From: Perkinsus olseni
Lineage: Eukaryota > Perkinsozoa > Perkinsida > Perkinsidae
Direction of reading: 5' to 3'
Assembly (NCBI GenBank): GCA_013115135.1
Contig: JABANP010000613.1
Coordinates: forward strand, 1 to 28,175
Length of the DNA stretch: 28,175 nt
Under the pieces are notes generated by a model. It saw only the letters and a list, made by a program, of their open reading frames with translations, did no database searches and was not told where the DNA came from. Below are positions 21,092-28,175 of the stretch, in pieces. Position 1 is the stretch's first letter. The number at the start of each line of letters is the position of its first letter. Made by a program: the position numbers and the translations under genes.

Positions 21092-21702
21092 GGGCCGGCA
21101 GCAGTGACGAATGAGATGATGAACTCAGAATTGTTAATCTCATCAACATGATTAATCATCAGTCATGCTGTATAAGCAACTCATTTCCTAGTATGGTAAT
21201 AGTATCAGTAATCGTAAGTAGCCGTAAGTAATCGTATGTTAGTCTTGACCCTACTTAAGTCCCACAAAGGAGTGGACTGATATGAAGGGAATGCCAGGTG
21301 GCCGGGCAACAGTTATTGCCTGCTAATCGCAGAGATGCGATCCCTACTACGTTGTTGTTAATAGGGGTCTCCCGATATGGGAGTGAGTCGGCGTTAGCTG
21401 ACTGTGCGTTGGCATACCTCTTGAGGTATATTTTGGCGCCAATGCCTAAGACAAGTCACTGATGCAGTCGCACGAGTGTTGATATGGGTTCGCCTGTACG
21501 GAACTATCAACACCCAGTGTATGTCACCCCTTGTGTTCTTAGCTGGGCCATGTTATGTGGTGCGGGGACATGAGGTGCGGGACTGATGCATCCGCGTATC
21601 GTGACGCGTAGTGACAGATCAATTCTGAATCCCCTTAACATCAACATTAGTAGGTCCGACCTTACAGGTCAGCTGTGGCTTCGAAGTTTGCCGGCCCCGC
21701 AG
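21092..21702 (+). other. Retroelement 3' non-coding region with hairpins
   Basis: 611 bp with no open frame of note. It has several short stem-loops: CTCCC/GGGAG at 21369-21383, ATACCTC-TT-GAGGTAT at 21414-21429, and GTGTTGATA/TATCAACAC at 21476-21484 and 21505-21513. CGTAAGTA-like words repeat at about 21205-21235. The polypurine tract expected directly before the 3' LTR is not seen; the last bases are GCCGGCCCCGCAG. Confidence 0.7.
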
Positions 21703-21863
21703 TGTTCCATTTCATGGAAAGGAAACTCATTTCGCTCCGCTCGTTGCGTTTGCGTGCGGTAAGCACTAGACCTCATAATAAGCTTCATAGCTTTCGTCAC
21801 ATCAGCACTTGTTGAGTGCGCAGTCCACCACGAGTCTACCAAGGCTTTCCTACAAACGGAACA
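21703..21863 (+). repeat. 3' LTR (161 bp)
   Basis: Appears base-for-base identical to the 5' LTR over 161 bp, which indicates recent insertion. It is followed directly by the CTAT target copy. Confidence 0.95.
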
Positions 21864-21867
21864 CTAT
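21864..21867. repeat. Target-site duplication, right copy (CTAT)
   Basis: Pairs with 14916-14919. Confidence 0.75.
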
Positions 21868-22610
21868 CTCATAGCTGAATCTTTAGTTCGTCGATTGATT
21901 CTGCTCTATCTCGTTGCAATCTATCTCTCGTTCGCTCCTCGAGTCTACTCTCTCGGATCGAACCCTAGCCCTCTAGACTATTGCCATCGTATCTAGTTGG
22001 TCTCGCATTGTGTTCTGTTGATGCAGTCGTCGGGAATGAATCGATTATGGACGGCCCCGAACTCTCGTGCTTTCTCCTATCATAGGAGATCATAGGAGTC
22101 CTATGATTCTCTAGGATCCCCTTCTACACCATCACATCTAGAACCTCTTACTTTTTCTACGACCAACGATTCCCTTCCCGTACAGAAATGTGCTGCCGCG
22201 CAACTAAGTAAGCGAACGCCCAGATATCTGAAACGGGCAGTTTCATTCTAGTTGTGAGCTCTATCGATTGAACTACTAGGATTTCTATTAAGATTCTAAT
22301 CTGGATCTACACTCGATTGGACTCTACGGTTCGATCTCTCTTTCAGTTTGCACTGGTATCGCTCTAAGCCCTTTGAATTGTGTTACAAGCCGTGCGCGCG
22401 GCGGCGGCGGTTATCCTTAACCAGAGGCGTAGGTAGTTTCCCAGTAGGCGTAGGTAACCGCTGCGTGTAGTGACTGGGATCACTCTCAACTCTCCCTAAG
22501 ATCTTGGAACGAACCGTACGACGAGCACGTACCTTGACCTTCACAATCCTGTCAACTGGTTTGAGTCCATCCGACTGGTCAACGACTCTATTAAAACTCT
22601 TGCCACTACG
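21868..22610. other. Intergenic, pyrimidine-rich; paired palindromes
   Basis: No gene seen. Two adjoining palindromes at 22073-22089 (TCTCCTAT-C-ATAGGAGA) and 22089-22107 (ATCATAGGA-G-TCCTATGAT) share the word CATAGGAG. A weak minus-strand open frame (22383-22697) is basic and unrecognised. Confidence 0.5.
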
Positions 22611-22614
22611 AGTC

Positions 22615-22875
22615 AATGGGTGTACCGCGATTCGTCCATGATCGATTGGTCCACTGCAGCTTCGATCCAAGATTGTTTCGTACAAATTTCGGTTCATTCA
22701 TGATCTTTTCGTACATCGAAAAAGTGTATGTTCCGGTCACGATTTTTTCATCCATAACCGGTTTCGTACACGATTATTTCGTCCATGGGCGGATGATCCA
22801 AAGATATGCTCGTTGTGATCTATTCGGCCACGATCTTTTCGAAAAAAAATTTATTCGTCCAATAGTGGTTCGTAC
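22615..22875. repeat. Degenerate short-period repeat, CGATNNTTTCGTNCA
   Basis: Variants of a roughly 35 to 45-bp unit recur at least five times. Each contains CGATTTTTTC, CGATTATTTCGTCCA, TGATCTTTTCGTACA, AGATTGTTTCGTACA or CGATCTTTTCG, often followed by a CCGGTT-like word. Copies are diverged, so unit borders are uncertain. No coding sense on either strand is evident. Confidence 0.5.
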
Positions 22876-22902
22876 ATATGAAACTGACGACACGCAAATG
22901 TT

Positions 22903-22978
22903 TACCGGAGGAAATGAACCCACGACTTCGGGAGTACGAGCATGAGCTGCTAACCTACTCACCTGTAAGACTCCTGCT
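22903..22978 (-). repeat. tRNA-like sequence, probably a degenerate tRNA-derived element
   Basis: On the minus strand a D-loop-like GAGTAGGTTAGCAGCTC is followed by GAAGTCGTGGGTTCATTTCC, similar to a T-arm with a B-box. The anticodon stem does not pair well, so this is more likely a SINE-like or decayed tRNA than a working gene. Confidence 0.4.
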
Positions 22979-23169
22979 GAACTTCGACAAAGTACCGCCC
23001 ATGCGATACCCAACTATTTAACTTGGCTCCATTCGTGTTTGGAGCCTCTAGGCACTGGGATCACCACAGAGACAACCTGATGTGGGGGGGTGCTAGATCG
23101 TCATCACTGGTGACTCACCAGTAGAGGCGGCGGTGAGATTCTTAGGTCGACGACCTAAGGTCGTAGTAG

Positions 23170-23230
23170 GTGATGGTAATAGCGGAATTGGTAGAGCTCC
23201 CGGCTAGCATGACGATGGTCCCAGGCATAG
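23170..23230 (+). repeat. tRNA-like 5' half with A-box
   Basis: TAGCGGAATTGGTAGAGCTC matches a tRNA D-arm/A-box, followed by GATGGTCCCAGG, where a T-arm should continue. Instead the sequence changes to CAGGCATAGCTCAAAG and the CGACTCGA-rich block, as if another element were inserted at the T-arm. Confidence 0.4.
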
Positions 23231-23365
23231 CTCAAAGTCGGACGAGTCGAGCTGTCGGGCCCGACTCGACTCGACTTTTCTCAATCGCCAAGCTCGACCG
23301 AGTTCGACTCGTCGAAATCCAGACGAGCCTCGACTCGACTCGCTGGACTCGAATGCCTCAAGTGG
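23222..23365. repeat. CGACTCGA-rich block, possible hAT terminal region
   Basis: GACTCGA/TCGAGTC words occur many times in both orientations (GACGAGTCGAGC, CGACTCGACTCGAC, GTTCGACTCGTCG, CCTCGACTCGACTCG). Clusters of short subterminal repeats in both orientations are typical of hAT ends, and a hAT transposase gene follows. CAGGCATAG at 23222 could be the terminus, but I found no matching right end or 8-bp target duplication. Confidence 0.35.
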
Positions 23366-23440
23366 CTCATAACTGCTAGGCTAGCACTTATGGACACCGA
23401 GAAAACAGAGCGGATCGGGCTTCACTTAGAAATAAGCATA

Positions 23441-23505
23441 ATCTTGAAAATCTCAAGATTCTCAAGTTGAGATGTGGTCGACGAGTTGAGAATCTCAACT
23501 TGAGA
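23441..23505. repeat. Cluster of TCTCAA/TTGAGA palindromes
   Basis: Four overlapping or adjacent small palindromes: ATCTTGAAAATCTCAAGATT (23441-23460), TCTCAAGTTGAGA (23460-23472), GTTGAGAATCTCAAC (23485-23499) and TCTCAACTTGAGA (23493-23505). The function is unknown; candidates are transposase binding sites or decayed inverted repeats. Confidence 0.75.
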
Positions 23506-25976
23506 TAGAGTTGCGCAAATCTCAACCCGTGGCACGGGTCCCGTGCGCTGTGAAAAAATCCTGTCGAGCTTTCTGATCGGAAACGTGCAAGTTAGAAAAG
23601 GGCTGTGTACTTGTATCCTGGGGGATTAGTACCCACGAGGCCTGAAAACCATAGGCATAGTTCTCAGCGGAGCGTAGTACAGCGCTTTCACTAACTTTGG
23701 GGGGTTGCGTTGCCATACTTGGAGATTCCGGGTCTGGGCAGTACTAAGTTAGTACTACTAACTAACCGTATTATGGTCACCGTAATGGGCAGTAGAGTTG
23801 ACTCAACTTATTCGAACACCTAGGGCAAAGTTTACTCCGATTTCAACCAGCTTGGCTGGTCTCAGACTGAGACTCTCAGTTGATCGGTTTGTAATAGTTC
23901 CCTCGGGTTGATGAGAAAAGGCGGCTTTGCCGATGCCTCCTCCCCACTCCCTCCGGGATTGCGACCTGTCGGCACGTACAAGCGAGCTGCAGCGAACCGG
24001 TCTGATGACGATTCTTATGACTACTCCGGCTCGGAAGACCTGACCGATGACACCCAAGGAAAACCCACTCATACTCCGGCCAGAGCCCGCCATTCTCGGA
24101 GGCTTCTGTCGAAGCGTGGTGAGGATCACTCCAATACCAAAATTGGGAAAGGTACTACTAATTCGGAGGCGACGGAAGTGATCCATATAAGCGACATGAC
24201 CCCTATCTCCTCGGGGAGGAGGAAATCTGGATCTCCCAATAAACGCAAGCTGAAGCCTGGTCCAGCCGCCTCGTCGAAGAGGGTGTGTCAGGAAGGTGGG
24301 GATGAGGACGCCATCAAGCCTTCTTTCGGTTCTGTTCGCTCCTCTAGTACCCGGACTAGCCCACGTAAGAAGAAACCGGAGACCAAGGGGCCCTGCTCTG
24401 GGCAGAAGTTAGACACAACCCGCTACAGTATCGTTGATGTGAAGCCCCGCCCAAAGAGCTCCGAAGTATGGAAGAGTGGCAAATTCGGTAGGGTGAAGCA
24501 GTGTGGCGTGGCGGACGCAGACACTATCTGTGATTTGGCTGTGTGCAACTTGCATAGTGCAAGGACTGCCTCAAAATTTTCAGCATGAAGGGATCTAGTA
24601 CAAGCACTCTGTTGCGTCATATGGACGGCTGCGAAGGAAAGAAGAATCCGCATCAAGCCACCATCTCGTCCTACTTCCAGAGTAAAAGTCTCAACAAGGC
24701 ACAGCGCGAACAGCTGACTAATTCCCTAGTAGAAGCTGTCGCCGCTCTCCCTGGATTGGGGTTCATCAGTCCCTCTAAGTCCGAATTTCTGGCTCTGATC
24801 CAGACAGTCTCCGACCTCACAGCTCGAGCTGGCGCTCCCATCGATGCGGCTCGTGAGGTTGTGTCCGATGTCACGCTGCGGAACAAGATGATCGAGAAAG
24901 CACGATCGAGGGAAGAGCTCGTCCGATCGCTTTTGAGCAAGCAAGGAACCTGCAAGCAGGTGAGCATCGTAGATGAGATTTCTGGTTGGAAGTTCCAACG
25001 TCGAACTGGCGAGTTGTGTATGTTGGCGAGGTTCTCCTGGACGGGTGGCGTAACCCTTACACGCACGGCGAGGTCCTCGGAGTAACGGTGGTGGTTATTA
25101 AGGACGCGCAACCGTACGCAGTGGCTATCGCGCCAAGGGATTTGCCTTCGGGAAAATCAAAGGATCTGGGAGAAGCTCTGGCTGAGGTAGGAACCTGATA
25201 GATCACAACGTGATAATTGTTCAATAACATGCTCTATTTAGGTATGCGATAACTTCAATATCAAGATGATTGACGGCTTGTTCACGTCGGACAGCTGCAA
25301 CGCAAACCTGAGCGCGCTCAGGAATCTTCCGAGCATACCCTGTTATTGTCATCTGGTGCAGCTTGCAGTGGACGAAGGCGTCATACCCAGCAAGACCGAA
25401 ATGGCCGAGACCGCGGGGTATCGGGAAGTTGCACTACCCAGTCTCTTGGCTGCTCAGCCGAGGCCAGGGGGCTCATCCACAAAGACTCTGCTAAACGAGT
25501 GTAGTAGGCTGGTCGCGTTTTTCAAGCGCAGTCAGCTGAACAAGGCCCTCACGGAGCTGCGAGAAATTCCAGGATTGATAAAGTAGTGCCCAGCCTCCCT
25601 CGCTCGAGATACTCTTCTCTGCCGCTTTGATCTTGAACCCATGATAGCGTCCTTCATGCCGTCCCAGTCCTGGTCCGTGATTTCTTGCTCCGGATTGCAG
25701 ACTCAAACAAAGAAATATCACACGATGGGACTCGAGCCTCCTCATGATCTCGTCGATCCTGGCATCTTGGGACGGTGTCACTTTGTTGCTGGCGCGTAGA
25801 GGACAAACCCGGTGAGTAGACAACGGTCGCTCTGGCGTTACACCAAAGCAAACCATTCGCTTTTCAGGCACTTCGAAACGGTCCTGAGCCAAAAGCAGAT
25901 GCTCATGGATCTGAGCTCTCTGTTGAGCCCATTTCGCGCAGCAACAAAGGACATGGAGAGGGTACAGCGAGGAGTA

Positions 25977-26035
25977 GCTGCTATCGGCATCCGGTAAGTT
26001 CTAGCCGCTAGAACCTACCGGATGCCGATAGCAGC
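25977..26035. repeat. 29-bp inverted repeat (hairpin) across a splice donor
   Basis: Left arm 25977-26005 and right arm 26007-26035 match as reverse complements with one mismatch and a one-base centre. The left arm begins GCTGCTATCGGCATCCGGTA and includes the GTAAGT donor of the hAT intron 25994-26134, so the end of the exon is mirrored in the intron. Confidence 0.95.
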
Positions 26036-26071
26036 GTTAAGAACGCTAGAATCTAGCGTTCTTAACGCTGC
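26031..26071. repeat. Perfect 20-bp inverted repeat (hairpin), overlapping the previous one
   Basis: Left arm 26031-26050 (GCAGCGTTAAGAACGCTAGA), centre A at 26051, right arm 26052-26071 its exact reverse complement. It shares GCAGC with the first hairpin, so the two stems stand back to back. It lies within the intron. Confidence 0.95.
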
Positions 26072-26867
26072 TTGAGGGGATGTCTCACGAGAAAAGCGTG
26101 TCCTATTTACTATTTGATCGCGTTGTTGCCATAGGAGATTAGAAGAATGCTGGGTGCATCTCAACACCACTCCGGCGAACGAGTCAGAGGCGGTGACGGA
26201 GACACGGCGGGCGATGAGGAAGGCTTTCGTGAATAAAGTAAGTGATGTTGCAGCCCGAGACTTCCTACTGTATTCATATACCTTGGTCTTCAGGTAATCA
26301 TGCGACTCACCCCAGACGCTCTCTTGGGAGCAATGATGGAACCGAGGTACAAGCTGGCCGGTGTGGAGCGCTTGGGGATCGTACGCGAATTCCGTAAGAA
26401 GGATGATCTTTTGGACCGTGAGAATTTGGTGGGGGAGTTGAAAGTATGGACCATAAACGAGAACGTTCATGAATGTGTTGCCGCTGATGAGGGAGAAGAT
26501 GAAGCCACTGTCGCACTGGATGATAGCCGCATTTCTCCCGGGACGCTGCCCGAAGTGGGAAAGCCGGCCTAGGAACCGTTTCGCCGAAGTGGAGAGGTCC
26601 GTCGAAGCGGAAGTACAGAGATACATTAAGATGGAGTGTCATGGAGATTCCTTCGATGAATGGTGGAAAAAGGCAGAGAGAGAGGGCTTCAAGTACCTGC
26701 CGACGGCGGCTAGGGCGAGCAGGCACATCCTGCTCTCCACCTCAAGTTGTGAGACTCTATTCTCCAAGTGCAAGAATGAGCTTGGAATTCTGAGAGCCTC
26801 GATGGGTACCCAGGCCCTCGAGGCAACTATGATAGTGAAAACTACACAGTGTTTGGTAAGCCCTTAA

Positions 26868-27286
26868 GCGTGGCTCTTTAGAGGAACCTCCTTGTATCGA
26901 CGGTTCAGGGGGGTCACCTCGCTTAATTCGAGAGCACTCTCCTTCAGTACCTGTGCTATCGCGATCCGCCAAATTTCCCACGGTGCACTGCACTACAACG
27001 GGCGCAGCCTGATCGTGAGACCACTATGTTATGTCTCGCTTGTTGATCCGCTCAACTCGATTATTAGCCTCGATCCTTTGATATGATCGATTCAATGTTA
27101 TCCTCGATATGACTCGCGAATCGCGATGAGGCCCGAATTCTCTATTTTGTTTTCTAGTTGTTGTGTTTCAAGTTCTTCGCTTAGAAACCAGGATTTGGTG
27201 GTTGAGAGCTTCGCAGTCGTATGGATGCACCCCGGGTACGCGTGTGACCGTTTCTCGCAGTACTCGATGCGCTAATTTAGGTGGAA
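26868..27286. other. Intergenic, nothing recognised
   Basis: No gene or conserved motif. A run of GATC/TCGAT-type words (27040-27110) is AT-balanced and not coding. The right end of the hAT element should lie here or further on, but no terminal inverted repeat was found. Confidence 0.4.
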
Positions 27287-27360
27287 CTAATCGATCCACT
27301 ACACGATGCCTCGAGCCCCGATTTCTTGCTTGTATGTTTTTCACGGGAACAAGACACAAA
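27287..27360. repeat. 74-bp dispersed repeat, copy 1
   Basis: Begins CTAATCGATCCACTACACGA and ends ACAAGACACAAA. It resembles copy 2 at 27438-27511 with several substitutions and the same length. Confidence 0.85.
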
Positions 27361-27378
27361 GACGAGGGCACGATGCCT

Positions 27379-27511
27379 CTAGCGCATTATAGGGGATCGT
27401 GAATCATCAACTAGATCTCCCGCAGTGAACTGGTCATCTAATCGACCCACTACACGATGCCTCGTGCTCCGATTTCTTGCTTGTATATTCTTTACGGGTA
27501 CAAGACACAAA
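27379..27511. repeat. Repeat unit, copy 2 (includes a second 74-bp copy)
   Basis: 27379-27473 matches 28081-28175 with about 4 differences in 95 bases, at an offset of exactly 702 bp. Its second half (27438-27511) is the 74-bp repeat also seen at 27287-27360. Confidence 0.85.
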
Positions 27512-27744
27512 CGCGATGCCTCTAGATAATGTAGCGAGCTCTTAATGGTGTTTGGTTCCTTTTTTTCCGGCTTCTCAAGCGGTATGGAGTATGCTAGGAG
27601 CTCTTCGAATATTGCACACGACTCCTGATGCATTACAGATGACGATACATGCGATAGGGAGTAGCGAAAGTCACGAGTTCATAGTTGGGTAGATCGTCGT
27701 GCAGTGGAGTGTAGAATTTCGAGTTGTGCAAGGACCGAACGCGA

Positions 27745-27840
27745 GTTCCGATCAAAGCCAATGATCCATCGAACGACGCGATCGAATGTCGGCTAATCGG
27801 TGTCCGTACTACTGAGCTATACCAGTATGAGCCACTGTGT
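27745..27840 (-). repeat. tRNA-like sequence with A-box
   Basis: On the minus strand GGTATAGCTCAGTAGTACGG looks like a tRNA D-arm/A-box; downstream a GTCGTTCGATGG word stands where a B-box would be. The stems pair poorly, so a working tRNA is unlikely. It lies inside the 702-bp repeat interval. Confidence 0.35.
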
Positions 27841-28080
27841 AGTGTGACAGCGACGCTCTGACATACAAGACTCGCGGGCTGTAGTTTCTCAGCCCCGGAC
27901 CGTTACCTTCTGAGTCCTCGTGTATCGAGTCGTAGAAGGTCGGAACAATAAGAGCCCAAGAGATGCTAATCGACGTTTGGAGCTGCCTTCTGCGTACCGA
28001 TTAGGCCGCTAGAGTGAGGCTCGCCGCCGTCAGAGGCTTCAGCACCCATATATACACACCGAAGTGCGAGGTATGCCCGC

Positions 28081-28175
28081 CTAGCGCATCATGGGGGATC
28101 GTGAATCATCAACTAGATCTCTCGCAGTGAACTGGTCAACTAATCGACCCACTACACGATGCCTCGTGCTCCGAT
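28081..28175. repeat. Repeat unit, copy 3, cut by the window edge
   Basis: Begins CTAGCGCATCATGGGGGATC and continues to the last base. It is the third occurrence of the CTAATCGAYCCACTACACGA core (starting at 28140). Confidence 0.85.

Larger units (their letters stand above)
14920..21863 (+). mobile_element. Full-length BEL/Pao-type LTR retrotransposon (6.9 kb)
   Basis: Bounded by two 161-bp LTRs starting TGTTCC and ending GGAACA, with a CTAT target duplication. Internal order is gag (CCHC zinc knuckles), aspartic protease, reverse transcriptase, RNase H, integrase. Family features of BEL/Pao: the A17-type region between RT and RNase H ('LGYKWDPNTD' followed by 'RWHDPLGL'), a YVDD reverse-transcriptase motif, and integrase placed last. 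The two LTRs show no difference by eye, which implies a recent insertion, yet the coding region is spread over several frames (see the parts). No envelope gene is seen. Confidence 0.9.
23911..26867 (+). pseudogene. hAT-superfamily transposase gene, intron-containing, probably degenerate
   Basis: DNA transposase of the hAT group. The N-terminal half (23911 to about 24545) is basic and Ser/Lys-rich and ends in a BED-finger-like region ('SSEVWKSGKFGRVKQC' then 'STSTLLRHMDGC' after a frame change near 24585). Catalytic-domain signals follow: 'VLLDGWRNPYTHGEVLGV' (about 25034), 'GLFTSDSCNANL' and 'PSIPCYCHLVQLAV' (25242-25582), 'LSSLLSPFRAATKDMERVQ' (25868-25993), 'LLGAMMEPRYKL' (from 26294). The C-terminal dimerisation block 'DEWWKKAEREGFKYLP' / 'LSTSSCETLFSKCKNELG' ends at TAA, 26867. 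Phase-consistent GT..AG introns: 25187-25241, 25583-25867, 25994-26134, 26238-26293. Frame changes without clean introns near 24985-25014 and in the 26440-26570 area suggest decay or annotation error. The usual RW-containing segment is missing in sense and may be in antisense within the second intron. Confidence 0.75.

Noticed and set aside
26015..26626. 203-codon minus-strand ORF
   Set aside because: Antisense to hAT exons and partly made of the palindromes, which are open on both strands by symmetry.
1..28175. CRISPR array, bacterial operon, rRNA genes
   Set aside because: Repeats are irregular with no spacers; genes are spliced and eukaryotic; no rRNA sequence recognised.

Overview
This is eukaryotic nuclear DNA. 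Conserved genes are broken into many small exons with GT..AG introns, many of them only 46 to 60 nt long. Protein-coding and transposon DNA are mixed, and there are no operons or Shine-Dalgarno-type starts. The short introns, the balanced base composition and the style of the retroelement suggest a unicellular protist. An alveolate such as a Perkinsus-like parasite is my best guess, but this is inference and the sequence alone does not prove it.

Layout. 1-1818 (+): the 3' part of a multi-exon UNC93/MFS-type membrane protein gene that begins before the window. 1819-6025: unassigned DNA with scattered candidate exons that I could not identify. 6026-6510 (-): a SUMO gene of four exons with one unexplained frame break. 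6737-14429 (-): a complete alpha-COP (coatomer alpha, COPA) gene, which I traced through 38 exons from the start codon to the stop. 14430-14919: intergenic, with a 41-bp tandem duplication. 14920-21863 (+): a full-length BEL/Pao-type LTR retrotransposon with two 161-bp LTRs that look identical and a 4-bp target duplication (CTAT). 21868-23900: intergenic, rich in palindromes and degenerate repeats, with tRNA-like pieces. 23911-26867 (+): a hAT-superfamily transposase gene or pseudogene with host-like introns, an antisense block inside one intron, and two back-to-back hairpins at a splice donor. 26868-28175: non-coding repeats, one of which runs off the window edge.

How the parts relate. COPA and SUMO are ordinary cellular housekeeping genes (COPI vesicle coat; protein modifier) that lie head to tail on the minus strand, 226 bp apart. 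They are not functionally linked beyond being neighbours. The retrotransposon inserted about 0.5 kb upstream of COPA and is probably young. The most unusual observations are: (1) tRNA T-arm-like sequences within three COPA introns; (2) a retroelement with identical LTRs whose pol region needs three frame steps, all of the same +1 sense, while the neighbouring 38-exon COPA reads through with no indel; (3) a hAT gene in which a splice donor is buried in a 29-bp inverted repeat and one intron carries a hAT-like coding segment in antisense.
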